From Streptomyces sp. CG1 (GTDB taxonomy: Bacteria; Actinomycetota; Actinomycetes; Streptomycetales; Streptomycetaceae), in assembly GCF_041080625.1 (NCBI RefSeq), contig NZ_CP163518.1:10972149-11036148 (forward strand): a DNA stretch of 64,000 nt. Direction: 5' to 3'. The notes under the pieces were generated by a model. That model was not told the DNA's origin. It did not search any database and worked only from the letters and a program-made list of their open reading frames with translations. Positions 44,622 to 56,388 of this stretch are shown in pieces (the first letter of the stretch is position 1; each line of letters opens with the position of its first letter). The position numbers and the translations under genes are program-made.

Positions 44622-46091
44622 ATGGCAGATCTGTGTGTGGCCGGAGAATGGCGTGATCCGGTGGCCGGAGGCCACCGGGAGATCCGCTGTCCGGCGGACG
44701 GCACACTCGTCGCGACGGTCTCGGAGGCGACCCGCCCCGACACCGAGGCGGCGATCGCCGCGGCCCGCCGCGCCTTCGACGACGGCCCCTGGCCGCACAC
44801 CCCCGAGCGGGAGCGCGGCGCACTGCTGCTGCGCACCGCCGACATCCTCGAACGCGACGCCAAGGAAATCGCCCGCGCCGAGTCGCTCGACACCGGCAAA
44901 CGGCTGGTCGAGAGCGAGTACGACATCGCCGACGTCGTCTCCTGCTTCCGCTACTACGGCGGTATCGCCGGCACCAGCGCGGGGCGGGTGATCGACACCG
45001 GCCGCGACGACGCCCTCAGCCGGGTCACGTACGAGCCCGTCGGCGTCTGCGGACTGATCACCCCCTGGAACTACCCGCTGCTCCAGGCCTCCTGGAAGGT
45101 CGCCCCGGCGCTGCTCGCGGGCAACACGGTCGTCCTCAAGCCCAGCGAACTCACGCCCTCCACCTCGATCCTGCTGATGAAGGCGCTCGAAGAGGCGGGC
45201 CTCCCGGCCGGGGCCGCCAACCTGGTCCTGGGCGCCGGGGCCGAGGCGGGCGCTCCACTGTCCGAGGATCCGGCCGTGGACATGGTGTCGTTCACCGGCG
45301 GCCTGCAGACCGGGCAGCGCATCATGGCCACCGCCGCGGCGACGGTGAAGAAGGTCGCGCTGGAACTCGGCGGCAAGAACCCGAACGTCGTCTTCGCCGA
45401 CGCGGACTTCGAGACCGCCGTCGACTTCGCGCTCACCGCCGTCTTCCTGCACTCCGGGCAGGTCTGCTCGGCCGGCGCCCGGCTGATCGTCGAGGACGCG
45501 CTGCACGACGCCTTCGTGGACGAGGTCGTACGCCGTGCCCGGCTGATCCGCCTGGGCGGGCCCTTCGACGCCGAGGCCGAGACCGGCGCGCTGATCTCCG
45601 CGCAGCACCGGGAGAAGGTCGAGGCGTACGTCGCGGCGGGCCTCGCCGAGGGCGCCGTACTGCGCTGCGGCGGCGCACGCCCCGACGACCCCGCACTCGC
45701 GAACGGCTTCTACTACCCGCCCACCGTCCTCGACGAGTGCCGCCAGGACATGCGCGTGGTACACGAGGAGTCCTTCGGCCCCGTGCTCACCGTCGAGCGC
45801 TTCCACGACGAGGACGACGCCGTGCGGATCGCCAACGACACGGAGTATGGCCTCGCCGGGGCCGTGTGGACACAGGACGCGGGCAAGGCGCAGCGGGTCG
45901 CCCGCAGGCTGCGCCACGGCACCGTGTGGATCAACGACTACCACCCCTATGTGCCGCAGGCGGAGTGGGGTGGTTTCGGGCGATCCGGCGTGGGCCGTGA
46001 GCTGGGGCCGACGGGCCTCGACGAATACCGGGAGCCCAAGCACGTCTGGCAGAACATCCAACCCCGGCCGCAGCACTGGTTCCGCGGCTGA
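44622..46091 (+). CDS. betB: Betaine aldehyde dehydrogenase
   Basis: NAD-dependent aldehyde dehydrogenase of 489 residues converting betaine aldehyde to glycine betaine. The nucleotide site is [20 protein letters not shown], with [10 protein letters not shown] and the [11 protein letters not shown] loop. The general base Glu lies in [10 protein letters not shown] and the catalytic Cys in [11 protein letters not shown]. The C-terminal oligomerisation strand region has [17 protein letters not shown], with WGGFGRSG as in betaine aldehyde dehydrogenases. The start ATG 44622 follows a GTGAAGGGCG leader. It leads the operon with the opuA transporter genes, coupling oxidation to uptake. Confidence 0.92.
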   Translation: MADLCVAGEWRDPVAGGHREIRCPADGTLVATVSEATRPDTEAAIAAARRAFDDGPWPHTPERERGALLLRTADILERDAKEIARAESLDTGKRLVESEYDIADVVSCFRYYGGIAGTSAGRVIDTGRDDALSRVTYEPVGVCGLITPWNYPLLQASWKVAPALLAGNTVVLKPSELTPSTSILLMKALEEAGLPAGAANLVLGAGAEAGAPLSEDPAVDMVSFTGGLQTGQRIMATAAATVKKVALELGGKNPNVVFADADFETAVDFALTAVFLHSGQVCSAGARLIVEDALHDAFVDEVVRRARLIRLGGPFDAEAETGALISAQHREKVEAYVAAGLAEGAVLRCGGARPDDPALANGFYYPPTVLDECRQDMRVVHEESFGPVLTVERFHDEDDAVRIANDTEYGLAGAVWTQDAGKAQRVARRLRHGTVWINDYHPYVPQAEWGGFGRSGVGRELGPTGLDEYREPKHVWQNIQPRPQHWFRG

Positions 46092-46111
46092 ACGCCGAAA
46101 AGAGGCCGATC

Positions 46112-47203
46112 GTGACCCCAGCCCAGACCGAGGTGTCGCAGCGGCGCGACACGTCCCAGGACCTCCAGGACCGCACCCCGGTCATCTCCGTGCGCCGGCT
46201 GTGGAAGGTGTTCGGGCCGAAGGCCGACCAGGTGCCGGACTCCGCGGAGCTGTGCGGACTCACCCGCCGCGAGCTGATGGACCGCACCGGATGCACCGCC
46301 GCCGTCCGGGATGTGAACTTCGAGGTCTCGCCGGGCGAGGTCTTCGTCGTCATGGGCCTGTCCGGCTCGGGCAAGTCCACCCTGGTGCGATGTCTGACCC
46401 GGCTGATCGAACCCACCGCCGGCGAGGTCGTCTTCGAGGGCGAGGACATCCGTGGCGCCGACCCCGGGCGGCTGCGCGAACTGCGGCGCAGCAAGTTCTC
46501 CATGGTCTTCCAGCACTTCGGTCTGCTGCCGCACCGCAAGGTCGTCGACAACGTGGCGTTCGGCCTGGAGATCCGGGGCATGGGCAAGGCCGAGCGCACC
46601 AGGAAGGCCCTCGAGGTCGTCGAACTGGTGGGCCTCGCCGGATACGAGAACTCCTACCCCGACCAGCTCTCCGGTGGCATGCAGCAGCGCGTCGGCCTCG
46701 CCCGCGCCCTCGCCGGCGACCCCGACGTCCTCTTCTTCGACGAGCCGTTCTCGGCGCTCGACCCGCTGATCCGCCGTGACATGCAGAGCGAGGTCATCCG
46801 CCTGCACCACGAGGTCGGCAAGACGATGGTGTTCATCACCCACGACCTGTCCGAGGCCCTGAAGCTGGGCGACCGCATCCTGATCATGCGCGACGGCAAG
46901 ATGGTGCAGTGCGGCACCGGCGACGAACTGGTCGGCGCCCCCGCCGACGACTATGTACGCGACTTCGTCAAGGACGTACCGCGCGGTGGCGTGCTCACCC
47001 TGCGCTGGATCATGCGCCCGCCCCAGCCCGAAGACGCCCTCGACGGGCCCGAGTTGGGTCCGGACGTCGTCGTGCGCGAGGCCACCCGGGCGGTGCTGGC
47101 GGCAGACAAGCCGGTCAAGGTGGTCGAGGGCGGCAAGCTGCTCGGCATCGTCGGCGACGAGGAGATCCTCTCCGTCGTCGCCGGGCAGGAAGGCGGTGCG
47201 TGA
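46112..47203 (+). CDS. opuAA: Glycine betaine ABC transporter ATPase
   Basis: ATP-binding subunit of 363 residues of a ProV/OpuAA-type quaternary-amine importer. Walker A is GLSGSGKST, the signature [15 protein letters not shown], Walker [14 protein letters not shown], and the switch His is in ITHDLSEAL. The N-terminal extension (KVFGPKADQ and [12 protein letters not shown]) and the C-terminal regulatory tail after residue 260 are typical of the betaine subfamily. GTG 46112 lies 20 bases after betB. The stop overlaps the permease ATG by one base. In this setting the importer feeds catabolism and may also serve osmoprotection. Confidence 0.94.
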   Translation: MTPAQTEVSQRRDTSQDLQDRTPVISVRRLWKVFGPKADQVPDSAELCGLTRRELMDRTGCTAAVRDVNFEVSPGEVFVVMGLSGSGKSTLVRCLTRLIEPTAGEVVFEGEDIRGADPGRLRELRRSKFSMVFQHFGLLPHRKVVDNVAFGLEIRGMGKAERTRKALEVVELVGLAGYENSYPDQLSGGMQQRVGLARALAGDPDVLFFDEPFSALDPLIRRDMQSEVIRLHHEVGKTMVFITHDLSEALKLGDRILIMRDGKMVQCGTGDELVGAPADDYVRDFVKDVPRGGVLTLRWIMRPPQPEDALDGPELGPDVVVREATRAVLAADKPVKVVEGGKLLGIVGDEEILSVVAGQEGGA

Positions 47204-49179
47204 TGGCCGTCGCCGCCGACGCGACCGCGCCGGTCGCGACCCTGCGCCGTAAGGTCAGCCGCCCCAAGGCGGTGGCGGGGATCCTGATCGCCTGGCTGGT
47301 GCTCTTCGCCGTACTGCGCGGCCGGCAGACGCTGGCCCTCGCGGCGGCCGACCTCACCGGCCTGCACCACTGGCTGAACGACGTCAACGACAGCATCGGG
47401 GCCAACCGCAACTCCAACCCGATCTTCCTGTACTTTTTCAACGAGATCCGGCTGGGCATCGACAACCTGGTGACCTTCGTCCAGTCCCTGGTCTCCCAGC
47501 CCACCGGCGGCCGTCCGGTCCCGCAGATCGGCTGGCTCGGCGTCGTCTCTCTGACCGGCTATGTCTCCTGGGCCGTGGGCAACTGGCGGGTCGCTCTGCT
47601 GGCCGTGGCCGGCTTCACCTTCTTCGGGCTGCAGGGCCTTTGGCAGGAGAGCATGGACACCCTGGCGCTGACCCTGTCGGCGGTCCTCGTGGCGCTGCTC
47701 ATCGGCATCCCGCTCGGCGTGTGCGCCGGTCTGTCCGACCGGTTCAACCGGATCATGACGCCCTTCCTGGACTTCATGCAGACGATGCCGACCTTCGTCT
47801 ACCTCGCCCCGCTGACCCTGATCTTCCTCATCGGCGGGGCCTCCGCCGTGATCACCACGGTGATCTACGCGGCACCGCCCGCCATCCGTATCACCGCGCA
47901 CGCCATCCGTTCGGTGCCCGAGACCACCGTCGAGGCCGCGAACTCGATGGGCACGACACGAACGCAGCAACTCGTCAAAGTGCTGCTGCCGATGTCGAAA
48001 CGCACGGTCGTCATGGGCGTCAACCAGACCATCATGGCCGCCCTGGCCATGGTGACCATCGCCGCCCTGATCGACGCGCCCGGCCTCGGCAAGACCGTCG
48101 TCCAGGCCCTGCAGTCCCTCGACGTGGGCACCGCCTTCAACGCCGGTCTCGCCATCGTCGTCATGGCCATCGTGCTCGACCGGGTCACCACGGCGGCGGC
48201 CGCGCGCACCGAGTCGGCCCGGCGCATGCGCGGCAGCCTGCTGAAGTGGCGCCGACCGCTGCTGGTGACGGGCGGGATCGCGGTCGCCGTCCTGGTCTAT
48301 CTGTCCCACACCTACGTCTGGGCGGCCGAGTTCCCCGGCAACGGCAGCACCGGCAGTCATATCGCGAGCGCGGCCGACACCACGACCACCTGGCTGCAGG
48401 AGCATCTCTCGGGCCTGACCAACGGCCTTCGGGACGTCATCACCAACGGCCTGCTCAACCCGTTCCAGACGCTGCTCACTGACTCGCCGTGGTGGCTCGT
48501 CGGCGTCACCCTGGTCGCGCTCGGCGCGGTGCTCGGCGGCCGGTGGGCCGCGGTGACGGCCGCCGTGTGCGTCGGTCTGCTGGTCGGTACGGGCGTGTGG
48601 TCGGACAGCATGACGACCCTTGCCTCCACCGCCGTGGCCACGGTGCTGGTGATGCTGTTCGGTGTCGTCTTCGGCGTGTGGATGGGGCGTAGCCTGCTCG
48701 TGGACCGGGTGGTGCGGCCCACCCTGGACGCCGCCCAGGTCATGCCGCCGTTCGTCTACCTCGTGCCGTTCCTGGCCCTCTTCGGCGCCACCCGGTTCAC
48801 CGCGATCGTCGCGGCCGTCGTCTACGCGGCGCCCGTCGCTATCAAGATCATCGCGGACGGGGTGCGTAACGTGCCCGAAACGACCGTGGAGGCGGCCACC
48901 TCCGCCGGGTGCAACACCTGGCAGATCATCACCAAGGTCCAACTGCCGATGGCACGCAGCGCCCTGACTCTGGCGACCAACCAGGGTCTGATCTACGTGC
49001 TGTCGATGGTTGTTGTGGGCGGCCTTGTAGGGGCCGGAGCCCTCGGCTACGACGTCGTGGCCGGGTTCTCGCAGGGACAGCTGTACGGCAAGGGGCTGGC
49101 GGCGGGGCTCGCCATCGTACTGCTGGGAGTCATGTTCGACCGGATCACTCAGGCTGCGGCGCGACGCACCAGGGCATAA
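47203..49179 (+). CDS. opuAB: Glycine betaine ABC permease, tandem-fused
   Basis: Membrane permease of 658 residues made of two OpuAB/ProW-type permease units in one chain. Each half has its own set of transmembrane segments and its own ABC contact loop: AIRSVPETTVEAANSMGTT near residue 235 and GVRNVPETTVEAATSAGCN near residue 550. A single ProW is about 350 residues, so this is an internal duplication with divergence, seen also in other actinobacterial and rhizobial transporters. The two halves would form the pore without a homodimer. The ATG at 47203 overlaps the ATPase stop, and the binding protein gene follows after 13 bases. Confidence 0.93.
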   Translation: MAVAADATAPVATLRRKVSRPKAVAGILIAWLVLFAVLRGRQTLALAAADLTGLHHWLNDVNDSIGANRNSNPIFLYFFNEIRLGIDNLVTFVQSLVSQPTGGRPVPQIGWLGVVSLTGYVSWAVGNWRVALLAVAGFTFFGLQGLWQESMDTLALTLSAVLVALLIGIPLGVCAGLSDRFNRIMTPFLDFMQTMPTFVYLAPLTLIFLIGGASAVITTVIYAAPPAIRITAHAIRSVPETTVEAANSMGTTRTQQLVKVLLPMSKRTVVMGVNQTIMAALAMVTIAALIDAPGLGKTVVQALQSLDVGTAFNAGLAIVVMAIVLDRVTTAAAARTESARRMRGSLLKWRRPLLVTGGIAVAVLVYLSHTYVWAAEFPGNGSTGSHIASAADTTTTWLQEHLSGLTNGLRDVITNGLLNPFQTLLTDSPWWLVGVTLVALGAVLGGRWAAVTAAVCVGLLVGTGVWSDSMTTLASTAVATVLVMLFGVVFGVWMGRSLLVDRVVRPTLDAAQVMPPFVYLVPFLALFGATRFTAIVAAVVYAAPVAIKIIADGVRNVPETTVEAATSAGCNTWQIITKVQLPMARSALTLATNQGLIYVLSMVVVGGLVGAGALGYDVVAGFSQGQLYGKGLAAGLAIVLLGVMFDRITQAAARRTRA

Positions 49180-49192
49180 GGAGCACGACACC

Positions 49193-50158
49193 ATGGCAAA
49201 ACACTGGCGAGCCGGCGCGGCCGGCCTGGCCGTCCTCGGCCTCACCCTCACGGCCTGCTCGGGGGCAAAGGTCGGCGACAGCACCTCTGCGGGCTCGAAG
49301 GCCTCGGGCGGCAAGTGCGGCACCTTCAACCTGGCCGTCAACCCGTGGGTGGGCTACGAGGCGGACGCGGCGGTCGTCGCGTACGTCGCGCAGCACAACC
49401 TCGGCTGCACGGTCAACAAGAAGAACCTCAAGGAGGAGATCGCCTGGCAGGGCTTTGGGACCGGCGAGGTGGACGCCGTCCTGGAGAACTGGGGCCACGA
49501 CGATCTGAAGAAGAAGTACATCACCGGCCAGAAGACCGCCGTGGAGACCGGCTCGACGGGCAACAAGGGCGTCATCGGCTGGTTCGTACCGCCGTGGCTG
49601 GCCAAAGCGCACCCGGACATCACCGACTGGAAGAACCTCGACAAGTACGCCGACCAGTTCAAGACGTCGGAGTCGGGCGGCAAGGGCCAGCTGCTCGACG
49701 GGGACCCGTCCTATGTCACCAACGACGCGGCCCTGGTCAAGAACCTGAAACTGGACTTCAAGGTGGTGTACGCGGGCAGCGAGACAGCGCTCATCCAGGC
49801 GTACCGGACGGCCGAGAAGAACAAGCAGTGGATGATCGGCTACTTCTACGAGCCGCAGTGGTTCCTGTCCGAAGTGCCGCTCGTGAAGGTCAACCTGCCG
49901 ACGTACACGACCGGTTGCGACGCCGACGCGGCGAAGGTGGCCTGCGACTATCCCGTGTACGACCTGGACAAGATCGTCAGCGCTCAGCTCGCGAAGTCGG
50001 GCAGCCCGGCGTACAGCCTGGTGAAGAACTTCCACTGGACGAACGACGACCAGAACACCGTCGCCAAGTACATCGCGGTGGACAAGATGTCGGACGACGC
50101 GGCGGCCAAGAAGTGGGTCGACGCGAACCAGGACAAGGTCGCCGCCTGGCTGAAGTAG
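49193..50158 (+). CDS. opuAC: Glycine betaine-binding lipoprotein
   Basis: Extracytoplasmic solute-binding lipoprotein of 321 residues. The lipobox is LTLTACSG with the lipid Cys at about residue 22. The OpuAC-type fold is indicated by LAVNPWVGYEADAAVV, AWQGFGTGEVDAVLENWG and QWMIGYFYEPQWFLSE, which contain the aromatic Trp/Tyr residues that cage quaternary amines in this family. It delivers betaine or choline to the fused permease. ATG 49193 has AAGGAG upstream. The operon betB-opuAA-opuAB-opuAC ends with a strong hairpin 30 bases after this gene. Confidence 0.94.
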   Translation: MAKHWRAGAAGLAVLGLTLTACSGAKVGDSTSAGSKASGGKCGTFNLAVNPWVGYEADAAVVAYVAQHNLGCTVNKKNLKEEIAWQGFGTGEVDAVLENWGHDDLKKKYITGQKTAVETGSTGNKGVIGWFVPPWLAKAHPDITDWKNLDKYADQFKTSESGGKGQLLDGDPSYVTNDAALVKNLKLDFKVVYAGSETALIQAYRTAEKNKQWMIGYFYEPQWFLSEVPLVKVNLPTYTTGCDADAAKVACDYPVYDLDKIVSAQLAKSGSPAYSLVKNFHWTNDDQNTVAKYIAVDKMSDDAAAKKWVDANQDKVAAWLK

Positions 50159-50187
50159 CACGGGGCGAGGAAAGGGCAGCTCAGGAT

Positions 50188-50229
50188 GCCCGGCAGGCGG
50201 TGTGCACACATGCGCGCCGCCTGCCGGGC
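50188..50229 (+). terminator. Hairpin after opuAC
   Basis: GCCCGGCAGGCGG (50188-50200) pairs perfectly with CCGCCTGCCGGGC (50217-50229) around a 16-base loop. Confidence 0.8.
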
Positions 50230-50271
50230 GTCGCCGTGTCCGGGACCCGTTCTCCCACGTCCTCCGCCCCC

Positions 50272-52808
<2,537 letters not shown>

Positions 52809-52811
52809 AGA

Positions 52812-52978
52812 CTGTCCGGCGGATCCTGTCGGCCGACGCTCCGCGTCGACTTCCTCCTCCGCCTTGCATCTGCACGCTCCCCCACTATCGGCTTCGCTCG
52901 AGCGGGGGACCCCCATGCCCCCGCTCACCGGCGCCGATCAGACGCCGCGCATGTCCTCCGACCTGATCCGCCGGACAG
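52812..52978. repeat. MITE-like element before folD
   Basis: A 167-bp segment bounded by perfect 14-bp inverted repeats (CTGTCCGGCGGATC at 52812-52825, complement at 52965-52978). These extend imperfectly inward to about 25 bp. Inside is GCTCCCCCAC...GAGCGGGGGAC, a hairpin motif I recall from many Streptomyces intergenic regions. It has no coding capacity. The same 14-base end also occurs alone at 4516-4529. Confidence 0.65.
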
Positions 52979-53007
52979 GCCCTGGCCCAGAGGAAGGAAC
53001 ACCGCCA

Positions 53008-53868
53008 GTGACCGCACAACTCCTCGACGGCAAGGCGACCGCGGCCGCCATCCGGCGTGAACTCGCCGAACGGGTGGGCAAGTTGACCGCCACCGTCGGC
53101 CGCCCGCCCGGGCTCGGCACCGTCCTGGTCGGCGACGACCCCGGCAGCCACGCCTATGTCACCGGAAAGCACCGCGACTGCGCGCAGGTCGGCATCGCCT
53201 CGCTCAGGCGCGAACTGCCCGCCGACGCCGCGCAGCGGCAGGTCGAGGACGTCATCGACGAACTGAACGCCGACCCGGCCTGCACCGGCTACATCGTCCA
53301 GCTTCCGCTGCCGCGCCACCTGGACACCAACGCCGTGCTCGCCCGCATGGACCCGGCCAAGGACGCCGACGGCCTGCACCCGGTCAACCTCGGCCGGCTC
53401 GTCCTCGGCGTCGACGCCCCGCTGCCCTGCACCCCGCGCGGCATCGTGGAACTGCTGCGCCGGTACGAGGTGCCCATCGCCGGGGCCCGCGTGTGCGTGG
53501 TCGGCCGGGGCATTACCGTGGGACGCCCGATCGGTCTGCTGCTCACCCGCAGGTCCGAGAACGCCACCGTCACCCTGTGCCACACCGGAACCAAGGGCCT
53601 GGCCTGGCACGTGCGCGAGGCGGACATCGTCGTCGCGGCGGCCGGCTCGCCCGGGCTGATCACCAAGGACATGCTGCGCCCCGGCGCGGCCGTCCTGGAC
53701 GTCGGCATCACCCGCACCGAGCACGGACTGGTCGGCGACATCCACCCGGAGGCCGCGGAGATCGCCGGATGGCTCGCGCCGATGCCCGGGGGAGTGGGAC
53801 CCATGACCCGGGCGATGCTGCTCGCCAATGTCGTCGAGGCCGCCGAGAGGAACGCGAACCCCGCATGA
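53008..53868 (+). CDS. folD: Bifunctional FolD protein
   Basis: Methylene-THF dehydrogenase and methenyl-THF cyclohydrolase of 286 residues; it oxidises the methylene-THF released by dimethylglycine and sarcosine oxidases to 10-formyl-THF. The active-site Tyr/Lys pair is in [11 protein letters not shown]. Conserved segments are [23 protein letters not shown] and the NADP site [15 protein letters not shown]. The end has [14 protein letters not shown]. The GTG at 53008 is preceded by AGGAAGGA; the frame is open further upstream, but that part lies in the MITE-like element. The stop overlaps the glyA start (ATGA). Probably a pathway-specific copy next to a housekeeping one elsewhere. Confidence 0.95.
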   Translation: MTAQLLDGKATAAAIRRELAERVGKLTATVGRPPGLGTVLVGDDPGSHAYVTGKHRDCAQVGIASLRRELPADAAQRQVEDVIDELNADPACTGYIVQLPLPRHLDTNAVLARMDPAKDADGLHPVNLGRLVLGVDAPLPCTPRGIVELLRRYEVPIAGARVCVVGRGITVGRPIGLLLTRRSENATVTLCHTGTKGLAWHVREADIVVAAAGSPGLITKDMLRPGAAVLDVGITRTEHGLVGDIHPEAAEIAGWLAPMPGGVGPMTRAMLLANVVEAAERNANPA

Positions 53869-55148
53869 ACGCGCTGAACACTCCCCTGGCCGAGCTGGAC
53901 CCCGAGGTCCACGAAGCCCTCCGGGCCGAGCTGCACCGGCAGCAGTCCACCCTGGAGATGATCGCCTCCGAGAACTTCGCCCCCACCGCCGTGATGGAGG
54001 CGCAGGGCTCGGTCGCGACCAACAAGTACGCCGAGGGCTACCCAGGCCGCCGCTACTACGGCGGCTGCGAACACGTCGACGTCACCGAGCGGTTGGCGAT
54101 CGAACGCGTCAAGTCCCTCTTCGGCGCGGCCCACGCCAACGTCCAGCCGCACTCGGGCGCCCAGGCCAACACCGCGGTCTTCTTCGCTCTCCTCAAGCCC
54201 GGCGACACCATCCTCGGGCTCGACCTCGCGCACGGCGGCCACCTCACCCACGGCATGCGCATCAACTACAGCGGCAAGATGCTCAACGTCGTGCCCTACC
54301 ATGTCTCCGAGACGGACAACCTCGTGGACATGGACGAGGTGGAGCGGCTCGCCAAGGAGCACCGGCCAAAGATGATCATCGCGGGCTGGTCGGCGTACCC
54401 CAGGCAGCTGGACTTCGCGGCCTTCCGCCGGATCGCCGACGAGGTCGGTGCCCTCCTCATGGTCGACATGGCGCACTTCGCGGGCCTCGTCGCCGCCGGA
54501 CTGCACCCCAGCCCGGTCCCGCACGCGCACGTCGTCACCACCACCACGCACAAGACCCTCGGCGGCCCCCGCGGCGGAGTCATCCTCACCAACGACGCCG
54601 ACCTCGCCAAGAAACTCAACTCGGCGGTGTTCCCCGGCATGCAGGGCGGCCCGCTGGAGCACGTCATCGCGGCGAAGGCGGTCTCCTTCAAGGTGGCGGC
54701 ATCGCCGGAGTTCGCCGTACGGCAGGCCCGTACGCTCGCGGGCGCCCGCATCCTCGCCGAGCGCCTGACCCGGCCCGACGCGGCCGCCGCCGGGGTGACG
54801 GTCCTGACCGGCGGCACGGACGTCCACCTCGTCCTCGTCGACCTGCGGGACTCCGAGCTGGACGGCCGACAGGCCGAAGACCTTCTCCACGCGATCGGCA
54901 TCACCGTCAACCGCAACGCTGTCCCCTTCGACTCGCGCCCGCCCATGGTCACCTCCGGCCTGCGCATTGGCACCCCGGCGCTGGCCACCCGCGGCTTCAC
55001 CGAGGAGGACTTCACCGAGGTCGCCGACGTGATCGCGCTGGCCCTCCAGCCCGAGCCGGACGTGTCGGCCCTGCGCGCCCGCACCGAGGCGTTGGCCGCC
55101 AAGCACCCCCTCTACCCGCACCTCTGTGAAGCCGGTGACGCCCGATGA
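53865..55148 (+). CDS. glyA: Serine hydroxymethyltransferase
   Basis: PLP enzyme of 427 residues joining glycine and methylene-THF to make serine, the exit of this pathway. The PLP Lys is in [14 protein letters not shown]. Other conserved segments are [56 protein letters not shown] and [16 protein letters not shown]. The ATG at 53865 overlaps the folD stop, and the gene's own stop overlaps the soxB start (55145), so folD-glyA-soxB are tightly coupled. Confidence 0.95.
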   Translation: MNALNTPLAELDPEVHEALRAELHRQQSTLEMIASENFAPTAVMEAQGSVATNKYAEGYPGRRYYGGCEHVDVTERLAIERVKSLFGAAHANVQPHSGAQANTAVFFALLKPGDTILGLDLAHGGHLTHGMRINYSGKMLNVVPYHVSETDNLVDMDEVERLAKEHRPKMIIAGWSAYPRQLDFAAFRRIADEVGALLMVDMAHFAGLVAAGLHPSPVPHAHVVTTTTHKTLGGPRGGVILTNDADLAKKLNSAVFPGMQGGPLEHVIAAKAVSFKVAASPEFAVRQARTLAGARILAERLTRPDAAAAGVTVLTGGTDVHLVLVDLRDSELDGRQAEDLLHAIGITVNRNAVPFDSRPPMVTSGLRIGTPALATRGFTEEDFTEVADVIALALQPEPDVSALRARTEALAAKHPLYPHLCEAGDAR

Positions 55149-56377
55149 GTCCCCGCACCCCCGGCGCCGACCTGCCCGACCACCCCGACTGGCTCTGGCG
55201 CACCCCCGAGCCTAAGCGGTCGTACGACGTGGTGATCGTGGGCGGCGGCGGACACGGCCTGGCCACCGCCCACTATCTGGCCAAGAACCACGGCATCACC
55301 AACGTAGCGGTCCTGGAGAAGGGCTGGCTCGCCGGCGGCAACATGGCCCGCAACACCACGATCATCCGCTCCAACTACCTGTGGGACGAGAGCGCCGGCA
55401 TCTACGAGCATGCGCTCAAGCTCTGGGAGGGACTGGAGGAGGAACTCGACTACCCGATCCTTTTCTCCCAGCGCGGCGTGTTGAACCTCGCCCACAGTCT
55501 GCAGGATGTCCGCGACAGCGTGCGCCGGGTCGAGGCCAACCGGCTCAACGGCGTCGACGCCGAATGGCTCGACGCCGAACAGGTCAAAGAGGTCTGCCCG
55601 ATCGTCAACATCTCACCCGACGTGCGCTACCCGGTCCTCGGCGGCACCTACCAGCCGCGCGCCGGCATCGCCAAACACGACTACGTCGCCTGGGGCTTCG
55701 CCCGCTCCGCGGACGCCGCCGGCATCGACATCATCCAGAACTGCGAGGTCACCGGCCTGGACGTGATCGACGGCCGGGTGGTCGGCGTCCAGACCACCCT
55801 CGGCCCGATCGCCGCGGGCAGGGTGGCCCTGTGCTCGGCCGGCCACACCTCCGTCCTCGCCGCGATGGCGGGTATCCAACTCCCGCTCCAGAGCCACCCG
55901 TTGCAGGCCCTCGTCTCCGAACTGCTGGAGCCGGTGCACCCGACAGTTGTTATGTCCAACGCCGTCCACGTCTACGTCAGCCAGGCACACAAGGGCGAGC
56001 TGGTGATGGGCGCGGGCATCGACGCGTACAACTCCTACACCCAGCGAGGCGCGTTCCACATCATCGAGGAGCAGATGTCCGCCGCCCTGGAACTGTTCCC
56101 GGCGTTCGCCCGCGCCCATGTGCTGCGCACGTGGGGCGGCATCGTCGACGTCAGCCCCGACGCCTCGCCCATCGTCGGCCTCACCCCGGTCGACAACCTC
56201 TACCTCAACTGCGGCTGGGGCACCGGCGGTTTCAAGGCCACCCCGGGCGTCGGCTGGGTCTACGCCCACACCATCGCCCACGACACCCCTCACCACCTGA
56301 ACGCCCCCTTCTCGCTCGACCGTTTCACCACCGGCGCGCTCGTCGACGAGCACGGCGCGGCCGCGGTGGCCCACTAG
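55145..56377 (+). CDS. soxB: Sarcosine oxidase beta subunit
   Basis: Beta subunit (410 residues) of heterotetrameric sarcosine oxidase, which demethylates sarcosine to glycine. The FAD motif is [18 protein letters not shown]. The segment [19 protein letters not shown] carries the residues that hold the covalent FMN in this family. Later parts are [19 protein letters not shown] and [14 protein letters not shown]. The length matches known SoxB (about 405). The start overlaps glyA by four bases; soxD follows after 11 bases. Confidence 0.95.
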   Translation: MSPRTPGADLPDHPDWLWRTPEPKRSYDVVIVGGGGHGLATAHYLAKNHGITNVAVLEKGWLAGGNMARNTTIIRSNYLWDESAGIYEHALKLWEGLEEELDYPILFSQRGVLNLAHSLQDVRDSVRRVEANRLNGVDAEWLDAEQVKEVCPIVNISPDVRYPVLGGTYQPRAGIAKHDYVAWGFARSADAAGIDIIQNCEVTGLDVIDGRVVGVQTTLGPIAAGRVALCSAGHTSVLAAMAGIQLPLQSHPLQALVSELLEPVHPTVVMSNAVHVYVSQAHKGELVMGAGIDAYNSYTQRGAFHIIEEQMSAALELFPAFARAHVLRTWGGIVDVSPDASPIVGLTPVDNLYLNCGWGTGGFKATPGVGWVYAHTIAHDTPHHLNAPFSLDRFTTGALVDEHGAAAVAH

Positions 56378-56388
56378 GGAGCCCGACC

